This document shows, one piece after another, positions 1-8,684 of a DNA stretch of 47,337 nt (the stretch's first letter is position 1; each line of letters starts with the position of its first letter). The notes below the pieces were generated by a model that saw only the letters and a list, made by a program, of their open reading frames with translations, was not told where the DNA came from and searched no databases. The translations under genes and the position numbers were made by a program. Source of the stretch: Actinomycetota bacterium (lineage in GTDB: Bacteria; Armatimonadota; SYMT01); contig SYKE01000078.1 of assembly GCA_005798285.1 (NCBI GenBank), positions 1 through 47,337 on the forward strand, given 5' to 3'.

Positions 1-477
1 AACGCCCAGTCCTCGGGCACGTACGACGAGCAGATCGATCGGGCCGCGGATGGCTTGCGTCGGCTGTCCGAATTCGGGGCGCAGCACGAAATAGCCGTGA
101 TCGTGGAGAACCACGGTGGATTGTCCTCCAACGGAGCGTGGCTCTCGGCGGTGATGAAGAAGGTCGGCCACAAGAACTGCGGCACTCTGCCGGACTTCGG
201 CAACTTCCGGGTGAGCGAGACCGAGGAGTACGATCGGTACAAAGGGGTCACGGAGTTGATGCCGTTCGCGAAGGGCGTCAGCGCGAAGTCGAACGATTTC
301 GACGCGGAAGGCAACGATACCAGGACGGACTACCTCAAAATGCTGAGGATCGTTAAGGATGCGGGCTACCGTGGTCACGTCGGGATCGAGTACGAAGGCA
401 AGATCGTTGATGAGTACGAAGGCGTTCGCCGAACCAAAGCGCTCCTTGAGCGAGTCCGCACTCAACTTGCCGGATAG
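1..477 (+). CDS. Sugar phosphate isomerase/epimerase, TIM barrel (5' truncated)
   Basis: C-terminal part of a xylose-isomerase-like TIM-barrel protein. The frame is open from base 1 with no credible start, so the true start lies before the window. Visible metal-site motifs are VENHGG (Glu), PDFGNF (Asp) and a late GIEYEG (Glu), in the order expected for the divalent-metal site of this family. Such enzymes isomerise or epimerise sugars and keto acids. The next gene, 24 bases downstream on the same strand, is a Gfo/Idh/MocA oxidoreductase, a common partner in oxidative sugar or inositol catabolism. The substrate cannot be inferred. Confidence 0.85.
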   Translation, partial: NAQSSGTYDEQIDRAADGLRRLSEFGAQHEIAVIVENHGGLSSNGAWLSAVMKKVGHKNCGTLPDFGNFRVSETEEYDRYKGVTELMPFAKGVSAKSNDFDAEGNDTRTDYLKMLRIVKDAGYRGHVGIEYEGKIVDEYEGVRRTKALLERVRTQLAG

Positions 478-501
478 CATCGCGCCCAGGAAGAGTTCAG
501 G

Positions 502-1473
502 ATGACGCCTGTTCGAGTTGGAGTGATCGGCCTCGGCGGCTTCGGCCGTCAACATGCTCAGACGCTGGCGGGGATCTCCGAGGCGGATCTGGTGGCTCTG
601 GTGGCCCGTCGACAGGCCAGCCTGGATCTCGCTCACCAGCGGCTTCCAGGTGTTCCCGGCTACCTCGATCTGGATGAGGCCATTCGGACTTCCGGCGCCG
701 AGGCATGGGTGGTGGCGACCACCACCCCGTCTCACGTCGAGATCACGCGACGGCTGTTGGAAGCCGGCAGCGTTGTGCTGCTGGAAAAGCCGCTCTCCTC
801 CAGCAGTGAGGAAGCCGAGTCGCTGGCTGACGTGGTCCGGGCGGACTCGTCCAACCTGATGCTCGGGCACATCGTCCTGTTCAACAGCGAGTTTCTCGCG
901 CTGCAAGACGAAGTTCGAGTCCGCCCCCCGCTTCGCTTCATGGACTGGGTGCGGCACCGCCCCACCTCGCGGCTGCGCCAGTTCCCCGGCGAAAACCCGA
1001 TGCACCTCACGATGGTGCACGATCTCTACGCGACTCAGGCCCTCGTGCAGTCGGCCGATCCCATCCGCGTCGAGGCTCAGGTTCACCACAACGCCGAAGG
1101 CGCGGTGGATCTGGTTCAGGCCCACCTGACCTTTCCCGGAAACCTCCTGGCGAGTTTCACGGCGGCGTTCATGTCGCCTGACGGCGGTCCCGCGAACGGC
1201 TACGATCGTGCGGAGTTCTTCGGCGACGGGTGGTGGGCCCGTATGTCGATGAATCCCCGCCCGATCGAACTCTGCGACGATCAGGCCCGCTGGCCCCTGT
1301 CGCTGGAGATCCGTGCCCATCCGACCGCTCCCACGGGGATGATGGCTTCCGAGCTTCGTTGCTTCTGTCGGGTGGTTCGGGAGGTGGAGGACGTTCCTGC
1401 CGGCGCCCGCTACCAGGATGCGCTCCAGGTTCAGCGCTGGATGACGCGGATCGAGCAGGCCTACTCCGGATAG
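502..1473 (+). CDS. Gfo/Idh/MocA family NAD(P)-dependent oxidoreductase
   Basis: Complete 323-residue dehydrogenase. The N-terminal Rossmann fold carries GLGGFG (residues 10-15) and the family signature EKPL (95-98), whose lysine is the usual catalytic residue. The C-terminal half is the alpha/beta substrate-binding domain, with an HD pair in MVHDLYATQ. There is no signal peptide, so it is cytoplasmic, unlike the Tat-type homologue at 23214-24263. It follows the TIM-barrel gene by 24 bases and precedes a small membrane protein by 7 bases, so the three are probably cotranscribed. Family members oxidise or reduce sugars, inositols or amino-sugar derivatives; the substrate is unknown. Confidence 0.92.
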   Translation: MTPVRVGVIGLGGFGRQHAQTLAGISEADLVALVARRQASLDLAHQRLPGVPGYLDLDEAIRTSGAEAWVVATTTPSHVEITRRLLEAGSVVLLEKPLSSSSEEAESLADVVRADSSNLMLGHIVLFNSEFLALQDEVRVRPPLRFMDWVRHRPTSRLRQFPGENPMHLTMVHDLYATQALVQSADPIRVEAQVHHNAEGAVDLVQAHLTFPGNLLASFTAAFMSPDGGPANGYDRAEFFGDGWWARMSMNPRPIELCDDQARWPLSLEIRAHPTAPTGMMASELRCFCRVVREVEDVPAGARYQDALQVQRWMTRIEQAYSG

Positions 1474-1480
1474 TCCCGCA

Positions 1481-2053
1481 GTGTTCACCTTCTTCCATCA
1501 TCTGCTTCCGCTGCTCGGACTTCTGGCCGGAGCAGCGGTCGGGTGGAAAACCGGTTGGGTGCGGGGCGGTTTCGGTTTAGGGATTCTGGGTATCGTGCTC
1601 GGCGCCATTCTCGGTGGACTTGTGGCACGGCTTCCCGGGTTGTGTATCCTCTGGACCATCTCCCGCCAGATGCGTGCGCAGTCTACCGCCTCGCTCCTCG
1701 AGGATCTCTACGGGCCTTTATCGGCTCCCGTCAATCTCATCCTCCTGGAACTTGACCGGCGGGGCGAGCGAGTCCACTGTTTCCTTCCGAGGGTCGGGGA
1801 GCTCCTGATGTCGCCTGATCACGACAGCCGCTGCCGGGGGTGGGCCGCAATGCTCTCGGCGTACTCGGATCTCGCGGAACAGGTTTCCAGCTACAGCCCC
1901 GTGTCTCCCGCCGAAGAGCGCCGTGCCGCGCTGAAGCCGCTTGCCGAGCAACTGTTTCCGCGTGGCGCCCCGGTCGAAGCGGCTGCGAGATGGCACTCCA
2001 CCGGAACAGCGCCCGGGCACAGCGCGCCACCGAGCGGTGTAGACTTGCGATGA
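1481..2053 (+). CDS. Hypothetical membrane protein
   Basis: A 190-residue protein starting at GTG 7 bases after the oxidoreductase stop. The first 60 or so residues form two hydrophobic, glycine-rich membrane segments (around residues 5-22 and 30-58). A mixed hydrophilic tail follows, with a short stretch reminiscent of one HEAT-like helical pair (about residues 105-150). No family is recognised. The close spacing suggests cotranscription with the oxidoreductase. Existence is supported by sustained coding over the whole length and the tight junction; function is unknown. Confidence 0.65.
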   Translation: MFTFFHHLLPLLGLLAGAAVGWKTGWVRGGFGLGILGIVLGAILGGLVARLPGLCILWTISRQMRAQSTASLLEDLYGPLSAPVNLILLELDRRGERVHCFLPRVGELLMSPDHDSRCRGWAAMLSAYSDLAEQVSSYSPVSPAEERRAALKPLAEQLFPRGAPVEAAARWHSTGTAPGHSAPPSGVDLR

Positions 2054-2130
2054 TACGGCCACCGGCAGCCCCACGCTCCCAGCGCCGCTCACCCACACGA
2101 GGCCGTCGCTGAGGCTGAGAAGGATCGCGC

Positions 2131-3363
2131 ATGGACCGCATCACCCAGATCACGATCAAGAACGTCCGGGCCATTGAAAGCCTGACTCTGGACCTGAGCC
2201 GATCCCTCAGGGTACTCATCGGGGAAAACGGCTCGTGCAAGAGTACGGTCATTGAGTGTTGCGAACTCCTCCGCAAGGCATCGGAGCCCAACTTCCTCCA
2301 GGAGTTCTACGGTACCCATCGGGGCATGCCCGGCCTCCTCCGCAAGGGCGCGAACTCGTTGGAGATGGCCGTTCTTGTCCAGGACGACACCGACCAACTC
2401 CCTACGCTCCAGTACCAGTTCGCACTCGCATCATCCAATGGCTACGCACGGGTTGACACAGAACGATTGACGGTTCAACCACTGCGTGAACCGTCGGGTG
2501 TGCACAAGGCGTTTCTCCGCCGGGAGAGCGGGTGTGAAGTGTGGGACGTCGAAACGGAACGGCTGCTCGCAATACCAGCGGCAGAGGTCCGGCCCGATCA
2601 ACTGCTGCTCTCCAGTCTGGGGAGGTACTCCCCGCAGGCATCACTGAACCGCATGCTCACAGCCCTCAATGGCATTGAGGTGCACCTCCCTCTCGAAACC
2701 GTTGCGTCCTGGGCGGCCCGAACGTATCAGCGCCCGGAAGGTGTCCGGGCTGCCGCCACCCACCTTCCGGCAAGTCGGCTTGGTCTGCTCGGAGGCAACC
2801 TTCCGAACGCCTGGTCTGAACTCAAGAACCGCGACCAGGCGCACTGGGACTTCACCATGGAACTGGTGCGGCTCGGGCTTGGAGATCGAGTGGACAATGT
2901 GGTCGTCACGCCCGATCCCGGGGGCGGAAACGTCTATCTCGGGCTCAGGTTCAGGGACCTCCCCGAGCCCGTGATGGCGGGAAACCTCTCCGACGGGCAA
3001 CTGGCATGGCTGGGTTGGGTGGCCATGACCCGACTCAATGCGAGTCGCTCCCTGCTCGCAGTCGATGAGCCGGAGCTTCATCTTCACCCTGCTTTGCTCG
3101 GACGAGTGATCTCCCTCCTCTCCAACCTCGACGGGGGCGCACCGGTGATCCTCACGACGCACTCAGATCGTGTGCTCGAGATGCTCGACGATCCGGTGGA
3201 CTCAGTCCGAGTCTGCAGCATGGAAGGCAATCGCGCGGTGGTCTCTCGCATCGACGCGGAGGAGTACCCCCGGTGGCTGGAGGAGTTCGGTGACCTGGGG
3301 CAGATTAGAGCGAACGGGTATCTGTCCCGCATCCTCTCTTCGCCGAAAGGGATCGAGCCGTGA
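2131..3363 (+). CDS. AAA family ATPase, SMC/OLD-like (AAA_15/AAA_21 type)
   Basis: A 410-residue ATPase of the ABC/SMC-like AAA class found in OLD nucleases and in phage-defence modules (PARIS, AbiL, Septu-type). Motifs: an N-terminal ITIKNVRAIESLTLDL strand pair; a Walker A-like GENGSCKST (31-39), in which Cys36 replaces the usual Gly before the P-loop Lys; signature-like NLSDGQ (285-290); Walker B LLAVDEPELHLHP (308-320); and LTTHSD (341-346). AAGGA lies 6 bases before the ATG. The stop overlaps the next start by 4 bases (GTGA), so a TOPRIM-like partner is translationally coupled. The enzyme probably binds ATP to gate that partner. The defence role is inferred from architecture. Confidence 0.85.
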   Translation: MDRITQITIKNVRAIESLTLDLSRSLRVLIGENGSCKSTVIECCELLRKASEPNFLQEFYGTHRGMPGLLRKGANSLEMAVLVQDDTDQLPTLQYQFALASSNGYARVDTERLTVQPLREPSGVHKAFLRRESGCEVWDVETERLLAIPAAEVRPDQLLLSSLGRYSPQASLNRMLTALNGIEVHLPLETVASWAARTYQRPEGVRAAATHLPASRLGLLGGNLPNAWSELKNRDQAHWDFTMELVRLGLGDRVDNVVVTPDPGGGNVYLGLRFRDLPEPVMAGNLSDGQLAWLGWVAMTRLNASRSLLAVDEPELHLHPALLGRVISLLSNLDGGAPVILTTHSDRVLEMLDDPVDSVRVCSMEGNRAVVSRIDAEEYPRWLEEFGDLGQIRANGYLSRILSSPKGIEP

Positions 3364-3920
3364 GCGAATCCAGAATTGCCACGGTGCTGTACGAGGACAA
3401 GCAGCAACGCGGGCCAAATGGCTTCCCCCTGCACACTCTAGTTCTTGCAATGTTGAGTGATGAGACCGGGATCGAGATCCACAAGCTCAGTGGGCTGGTG
3501 GACGGGATTCCCAGGAACGGAGTCGATAAAGCGATCGCAGATCTGAAGCGAACATCCTCGAGGGCAGGTTCTGGTCGGCTGATCTTACTTCTGGATCAAG
3601 ATCGCATCTCAGAGCACGTTTTCCGGAGGAAGGGCGCCAGTGAGGATGAAATCCGAGAGGCGCTTGTGAAGCTCAGCGACGCTCCGAGCCAGGTCTCCAT
3701 CTATTTCCTGTACCCTAATCTCGAGGGTCTGCTGCGAACCATCCAGGAATGCGGGGCACCCGACCCTGCCCCCACCGCGAAGAATCATTCCGCGCGTGAC
3801 ATCTACCTGAAGCACACTGCCTACCGTTGGCGGCACACTGTCAGCGACTGTTTGCGGCGGCAGCAAAGCGGTGCCGGATCCCTGGTCGAAGAGCTCCGCA
3901 GCCTTATCTCACTACGATGA
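3360..3920 (+). CDS. Small TOPRIM-like protein, partner of the AAA ATPase
   Basis: A 186-residue protein beginning at a GTG inside the stop of the ATPase gene. It shows a TOPRIM-like layout: strand plus acidic residue VLYEDK (Glu11 or Glu12 region), then strand LILLLDQDRI (74-83) with the DxD pair Asp79/Asp81. YPNLEGLL (118-125) resembles the asparagine/acid motif seen after the DxD in DUF4276, DUF4435 and RloB-like TOPRIM proteins. An ATPase plus small TOPRIM arrangement is known from OLD class 2, PARIS (AriA/AriB) and AbiL systems, where the TOPRIM protein is a nuclease effector. It is shorter than typical OLD TOPRIM domains. Family assignment is by motif only. Confidence 0.7.
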   Translation: MSESRIATVLYEDKQQRGPNGFPLHTLVLAMLSDETGIEIHKLSGLVDGIPRNGVDKAIADLKRTSSRAGSGRLILLLDQDRISEHVFRRKGASEDEIREALVKLSDAPSQVSIYFLYPNLEGLLRTIQECGAPDPAPTAKNHSARDIYLKHTAYRWRHTVSDCLRRQQSGAGSLVEELRSLISLR

Positions 3921-6277
3921 ATCGAGATTGGATCGCGATCTTGTCACTCAAGCTGAACCCGCTCCGCATCACACTCGGTATCGCAGCCGTAGGGGTCGGG
4001 GCCCGCTGTCTGGCGGGGCCGACAGCGGCTGTCCGGCCGGGGGCGCTCCCACTGTTGGAGGAGGCCCTGAAATCGCAGACCGATGTGTGGGGCGAGGCGG
4101 CGATGCGGCAGCCGAACGGAGCGAGCTATCGGTTCTTCGAGAAGCTCTTGCCCCCGCCGCGCTACGTCCATGCCGACTTCAAGGTCTATCCCCTGGTTCT
4201 CTCGGCGCCGGGCGCCAGGGTCAAGGCACGCCTGATCTCTGATGGGAGCGGCGTCAATCTCCGCGGTGGGAGCCGGAGTTGGAAGGACGCAGGCGTTCCC
4301 ATTCGCTTCCGAGTGGGGCCGGACGAGTTCCGTTTCGGAGGTATCCCGGATCGCCTGTCGGAGCCGATCCCGGCCGAGGGGTGGCTCCCGATCTACCAGA
4401 TCTCGTACCGGCATGCCTTCCCGGTGCAGTCCGAGGGAATGGTGCCGCTCAACCACGAGTTCAAGAAGCGCCCCCATGAGGTCTATCGACTGGAGGCGTT
4501 TTGCTCCACCCAGCCGGAGCTCGCCGAGAGCGCGGTGGTGTGCGTGAAGTTCGATCTGGCGGTCGGGGCTCGGGGCATCGTCTCGGCGGAGATCGACCTG
4601 CCGGCAGGCTCGCGTCTCGAGAACGGCGCCCTGCACGATGCCGGCGGAAAAGTGGTGGCGTTTGCGGGTCCGGAGTGGAAGATGGACCGCGGCGCCCTTC
4701 GAGCCAACCTGCAACCGGGCGGGGCCGCTGTGCTCGCGATCCCCACACGATCCCTCGCCGGCCCCCCGCCCGTCGTATCCGATGCCTGGTATGCGGCGCA
4801 GCGGTCCCAGTGTGCAGCCACCTGGAAGGGACTGCTCGCACGGGGCATGCGGATCGAGACGCCCGAAGATGTGGTCAATCGCGCGTGGAAGAGCAGCGTC
4901 ATGCAGACGCACGCGCTGTTGAATGGAGATCGGATCTTCTACAGCGCTGGAAATCAGTATGAGTCCCTCTACGAAGCGGAGGGCAGCGACGCCGCGCTGA
5001 CGATGATGACGTGGGGTTACGAGGACGAGTTCCGAAGGATGCTCCCACCCTTGCTCGACTTCACTCGCCGGGGATTGGAGGCGCACCAGGCCGGGACGAA
5101 GCTGATGAATCTCTCCCGATACTTCTGGCACACTCGGGATGCGGAGTATCTGAAGTCGATCCGGCCGAAGTTTGAGAGTGAGATTCGGCTTCTGCTGAAC
5201 GGTCGAGACCGGGAGAACGGCCTCTATCCCAAGGAGCGCTATTGCTCCGACATTTCGACTCCGGTCCACTCCCTCAGCGTGGCTGCCAAGGCGTGGCGTG
5301 GACTTCGAGACTTGCCCCCGGTACTGCAGGCCATGGGCGACCCCGAAACCGCACGACGGGCTGAAGCCGGAGCTCGGGAATTGCGGCGCTCGCTCGATGC
5401 CGCCCTGGCGAAGAGCATCCGCCGGGAGGTGCAGCCGCCTTTCGTGCCGATGGCGCTGCTCGCCGACGAGCCCGTTCACAGCCCGATTCTCGGCAGCCGC
5501 ATCGGCAGCTACTGGAACATCATCTGCGGCTATGTCATTGCCAGTCGCTTGTTCCCTACCGGCACACCCGAAGACGAGATGCTTCCGCGCTTTCAAGAGC
5601 GTCACGGCGGCGTGTTCATGGGGATGCTGCGCTCAGGCGCGACGAATCACGCCTTCTGGACGGGCGCCGACCGGGTGAACCCGCTTTACGGCACGCGCTA
5701 CACCCTCGACACGCTTCGCCGGGACGATCCCGAGCGAGCGCTGGTCAGCTTCTACGGAATGCTCGCCCAGGGTTTCACGCGAGAGACCTTTGTCGTCGGG
5801 GAGGGCTGCACGCTTCGACCCGTCGACGCTCAGGGCCGGTTCTTCTATTGCCCGCCGAACAGCGCCGGCAGCGCGCACTTTCTCTCCATGCTGCGGAACC
5901 TGCTGGTTCAGGACGCGGATCTCAACGGGGACGGCGAGCCGGAGACTCTCAGGCTTCTGTTCGCCACTCCGAAGCGCTGGTTGGAAGACGGGAAGCGGAT
6001 TGAGCTGAAGGGCGCGCCAACGGCCTTCGGTCCGGTCTCCGTGGAAGCCCGATCCAACCTCGGGCAGGGAACCGTCACGGCATCGGTCGCCCTTCCATCC
6101 CGGCAGGTTCCCGCGCGAACCGTGCTCCGCCTCCGAGTGCCGGAGGGGTGGCGTATTTCGGGCGCCGAGACATCCGGCAAGCGGTTGGTTGTGGACGGGA
6201 TGGGAACCCTGGATTTGACGGGACTTCAAGGAAGCGTCGTCATCCGATGTCGGGTCGAGCGCGTCAAGGGTGAGTGA
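3917..6277 (+). CDS. Secreted six-hairpin glycosidase-like protein
   Basis: About 786 residues from ATG 3917, which overlaps the preceding stop as ATGA. The N terminus is weakly signal-peptide-like (a hydrophobic run ending near residue 37, GPTAA). Residues about 60-300 form a beta-rich domain. About 300-640 is predicted alpha/alpha barrel, with YESLYEAEG (347-355), GSYWN (530-534) and an HAFWTGADR motif typical of six-hairpin (GH15/GH63/GH94-like) enzymes. A beta-rich tail follows, with a calcium-loop-like DLNGDGEPE. Catalytic acids cannot be assigned with certainty. It probably acts on polysaccharide or glycoside outside the cytoplasm. An in-frame upstream extension to 3827 is rejected because it lies inside the TOPRIM gene. 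Confidence 0.75.
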   Translation: MNRDWIAILSLKLNPLRITLGIAAVGVGARCLAGPTAAVRPGALPLLEEALKSQTDVWGEAAMRQPNGASYRFFEKLLPPPRYVHADFKVYPLVLSAPGARVKARLISDGSGVNLRGGSRSWKDAGVPIRFRVGPDEFRFGGIPDRLSEPIPAEGWLPIYQISYRHAFPVQSEGMVPLNHEFKKRPHEVYRLEAFCSTQPELAESAVVCVKFDLAVGARGIVSAEIDLPAGSRLENGALHDAGGKVVAFAGPEWKMDRGALRANLQPGGAAVLAIPTRSLAGPPPVVSDAWYAAQRSQCAATWKGLLARGMRIETPEDVVNRAWKSSVMQTHALLNGDRIFYSAGNQYESLYEAEGSDAALTMMTWGYEDEFRRMLPPLLDFTRRGLEAHQAGTKLMNLSRYFWHTRDAEYLKSIRPKFESEIRLLLNGRDRENGLYPKERYCSDISTPVHSLSVAAKAWRGLRDLPPVLQAMGDPETARRAEAGARELRRSLDAALAKSIRREVQPPFVPMALLADEPVHSPILGSRIGSYWNIICGYVIASRLFPTGTPEDEMLPRFQERHGGVFMGMLRSGATNHAFWTGADRVNPLYGTRYTLDTLRRDDPERALVSFYGMLAQGFTRETFVVGEGCTLRPVDAQGRFFYCPPNSAGSAHFLSMLRNLLVQDADLNGDGEPETLRLLFATPKRWLEDGKRIELKGAPTAFGPVSVEARSNLGQGTVTASVALPSRQVPARTVLRLRVPEGWRISGAETSGKRLVVDGMGTLDLTGLQGSVVIRCRVERVKGE

Positions 6278-6364
6278 CGATCTTCGACTGACGGAAGCCT
6301 GTTCGGGGCCTACTCTGCGAGTAAAGGTGATCCCCGGAGACGGAGATCGTAGGACCTTTGATTG

Positions 6365-6391
6365 GGGCTGTCGGCCTGCAGCCGACAGCTC
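6365..6391. promoter_or_regulatory. Hairpin just upstream of the PQQ-propeller gene
   Basis: A perfect 9-bp inverted repeat, GCTGTCGGC (6367-6375) and GCCGACAGC (6381-6389), with a 5-base loop CTGCA. It can be extended outward by a G-U and a G-C pair. It ends 3 bases before a GAAAGGG ribosome-binding site and 16 bases before ATG 6407. It lacks a T tract, so it may be a 5' UTR structure controlling translation rather than a terminator. Confidence 0.5.
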
Positions 6392-6406
6392 GCGAAAGGG
6401 ATTAGT

Positions 6407-7660
6407 ATGAGAACCAATCGACGCACGCTTCTGGCGGGCGGACTGGGCTTGATGGCAACCCCGGTTCTGGCCGCCGACTGGCCGCAGTTTCGAGGACCGG
6501 GACGCACCGGCATATCCACCGAAACCGGTTTGCTGAAGGAATGGCCCCAGGGTGGCCCCCGTCTCGTGTGGCAGCGCCAGGATCTGGGCGACGGCTACTC
6601 GTCGGTTGCCGCGAGCGGCGGCAAGCTGTACGCCATCAGCAACAAGGGCATGGACAACGAGATGGTCCACGCGCTCGATGCCGCTACCGGCAGGACGCTC
6701 TGGTCCACGAAGATCGGCGTGGTTGGGGCGCCCATGCAGCAGCCCGCCTACCCCGGCTCGCGATCCACCCCGACCGTCTCCGGCGGGATGGTTTATGCCT
6801 TGGGTTCGGACGGAGATCTGGTTTGCCTGGAGGCAGCCGGCGGCAAAGTCGTGTGGCAGCACCACGTCCGCAAGGAGTTCGGCGGCGCTCACGGGGTCTG
6901 GGCCTACTCCGAGTCTCCCCTGGTGGATGGCGACCGGGTTATCTGCACGCCGGGCGGTGAGACCACCCTGCTCGCGGTGGATAAACGGACCGGCGCCGTG
7001 GCCTGGCGCTCCCAGGCGCCCGGCGGCGATCAGGCGGGATACAGCTCGGTGGTCGCGGCGACCGTCGCAGGCGTCCGACAGTACGTTCAGTTTGTGCAGA
7101 AGGGCGTCATCGGCGTCGAGGCGGCCGGTGGGAAGTTCTTGTGGCGGTATGATCGCACCGCCATGAATAGCCCGGCGAACATCCCCACACCGGTGGTCGA
7201 TGGCGATCTGGTCTACACGGCCAGTGGCCGCGGCGGCTGCGCCCTGATCCGCATCCGCGCGAACGGAGGCGCCCTGGCGGCCGAGGAAGTGTACTTCAAC
7301 CCACGCCTGCCGAGCGCCATCGGTGGATCGGTAAAGGTGGGTGAGAACCTGTACGGAACCAGCGGCACCGGCCTGATGTGCGTTAACTTCGCAGACGGCG
7401 CCATCCGCTGGCAGGATCGCTGCGTCGGAGCGGGCGCCATCGCGGTGGCCGACGGGCGGATCTACGTGTTCGGGGAGAACGGCGAAGCCGCACTCGTGGA
7501 AGCCGCGGGCGACGGCTATCGGGAGAAGGGCCGGTTCCGACCCTCGAATCCGCCGGAACGGGGCCAATCCAAGTCCTGGGCCTACCCGGTGGTGGCCAAC
7601 GGACGGCTCTATCTCCGAGAGTTGGGCTGCCTCTGGTGCTACGACATCAAGGCTGCCTGA
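6407..7660 (+). CDS. PQQ-binding-like beta-propeller repeat protein (secreted)
   Basis: A 417-residue protein from ATG 6407, preceded by GAAAGGG. The N terminus NRRTLLAGGLGLMATPVLAA is a signal peptide with a twin-arginine character, followed directly by DWPQFRGPGRTGIS, the hallmark start of the outer-membrane or periplasmic PQQ-like (BamB-related) propellers common in Planctomycetota, Verrucomicrobiota and Armatimonadota. Repeats such as LDAATGRTLW, LVCLEAAGGKVVW and VDKRTGAVAWRS mark successive blades. No catalytic dehydrogenase motif is seen, so a scaffold or binding role is more likely than PQQ-dependent oxidation. It lies between two carbohydrate-related genes on the same strand. Confidence 0.85.
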   Translation: MRTNRRTLLAGGLGLMATPVLAADWPQFRGPGRTGISTETGLLKEWPQGGPRLVWQRQDLGDGYSSVAASGGKLYAISNKGMDNEMVHALDAATGRTLWSTKIGVVGAPMQQPAYPGSRSTPTVSGGMVYALGSDGDLVCLEAAGGKVVWQHHVRKEFGGAHGVWAYSESPLVDGDRVICTPGGETTLLAVDKRTGAVAWRSQAPGGDQAGYSSVVAATVAGVRQYVQFVQKGVIGVEAAGGKFLWRYDRTAMNSPANIPTPVVDGDLVYTASGRGGCALIRIRANGGALAAEEVYFNPRLPSAIGGSVKVGENLYGTSGTGLMCVNFADGAIRWQDRCVGAGAIAVADGRIYVFGENGEAALVEAAGDGYREKGRFRPSNPPERGQSKSWAYPVVANGRLYLRELGCLWCYDIKAA

Positions 7661-7675
7661 TAATCGGTGAGACGC

Positions 7676-7711
7676 CAGAGGGGGGGTGGGCTGCGACCGC
7701 GCCCCCCTCTG
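7676..7711. terminator. Hairpin after the PQQ-propeller gene
   Basis: A 10-bp perfect stem, CAGAGGGGGG (7676-7685) with CCCCCCTCTG (7702-7711), around a 16-base loop, 16 bases downstream of the stop at 7660. There is no run of T, so it is either a weak intrinsic terminator or an mRNA 3'-end stabiliser. Confidence 0.55.
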
Positions 7712-7803
7712 AGATGCTTCGGCTTGCGGCATAATAGTCCGGGAATAGTCAGCCCATCCCCGGCGGGCCGGCCGATCGGTTCGCCCGCAGACCGGAGCGC
7801 TCC

Positions 7804-8673
7804 ATGAATCGCCGTGCCGCCCTCTCATCCGCCGCCCTCGCGTGGCTCACTCGTGCCGCCGTGGCCCAAGAAGCCGGGTCGGCGGCGAAGTTCACGCTCT
7901 CCTGCAACCTGGAGCTGATGTTCCCGCGCTCCATGCCCCATGCGGCGCGCATCGATCTCATCGCGGAGCAAGGATTGAAGGCGTTCAGCTTCTGGGGAGC
8001 CGGCGGCAAGGACCTGGCGGCGATGGAGGCAGCCCAGAAGCGGCACGGCATGGCTTGCGGCAGCATCACGGGGAACGGCAAGACGGGGTGGAACACGGGC
8101 CTTACCAAGCCCGGCTCTGAGCAGGCGTTCCTCGACGACATCACCGAGCACTGCGTCACTGCCAAACGGTTCGGATGCCAGAACCTGATCTGCTTCGTGG
8201 GCGCTACGCAGAAGGACGTTCCGTGGGAGGTCCAGTACCGTCAGATCATCGACGGTCTGAAGCGTGCCGGAGACCTCGCCGAGAAGCACGATGTCTACGT
8301 CGTACTGGAGCCCCTCAACCCGGTGGAGTCCCCGCAGATGAGTGTGCTCACGGCCAAAGATGGCTTCAAAATCCTGGCCGAGGTCGACCATCCCCGGGTG
8401 AAGCTGGATTTCGATATGTACCACCTCCAGCTCGGAGAGGGGAATCTGATCAACAATCTCCGGCTCGGCATTTCAAAAGGCTGGATTCGGTTTGTAGAGA
8501 TCGGCGACGTACCCGGCCGGAAGGAGCCCGGCACGGGTGAAGTCAACTACGCCAACATCTTCACCGCCTTGAAGGGGACCGGCTACTCCGGTTTCGTCGG
8601 CATGGAGCACGGCTCGTCGTCCACCCCGGAACATGCCATTCAGGTCGTAAAGAAGGTGGCCGGAGTCGGCTAG
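7804..8673 (+). CDS. Hydroxypyruvate isomerase-like TIM-barrel protein (Tat-type signal)
   Basis: A 289-residue xylose-isomerase-like protein closest in layout to hydroxypyruvate isomerase (Hyi). Residues 1-22 (NRRAALSSAALAWL, then AVAQEA) look like a twin-arginine signal, so export is likely even though classical Hyi is cytoplasmic. Expected metal-site residues are present: VLEPLN (Glu169), LDFDMYHLQ (Asp204 and His207), FVEIGD and GMEHG (Glu268). The fold would isomerise a small keto/aldo sugar or hydroxypyruvate. An exported, Tat-type version is typical of lineages rich in secreted sugar-modifying enzymes. The substrate is inferred from the family only. Confidence 0.87.
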   Translation: MNRRAALSSAALAWLTRAAVAQEAGSAAKFTLSCNLELMFPRSMPHAARIDLIAEQGLKAFSFWGAGGKDLAAMEAAQKRHGMACGSITGNGKTGWNTGLTKPGSEQAFLDDITEHCVTAKRFGCQNLICFVGATQKDVPWEVQYRQIIDGLKRAGDLAEKHDVYVVLEPLNPVESPQMSVLTAKDGFKILAEVDHPRVKLDFDMYHLQLGEGNLINNLRLGISKGWIRFVEIGDVPGRKEPGTGEVNYANIFTALKGTGYSGFVGMEHGSSSTPEHAIQVVKKVAGVG

Positions 8674-8684
8674 GGCGCTAGACA

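Noticed and set aside
3944..5605. 553-codon open frame on the minus strand
   Set aside because: Lies wholly antisense to the six-hairpin-like glycosidase, whose protein is coherent; long antisense frames are common in GC-rich DNA and this one shows no motif.
5633..7828. 731-codon open frame on the minus strand
   Set aside because: Spans two good plus-strand genes in antisense; low-complexity His/Arg/Gly-rich product with no domain.
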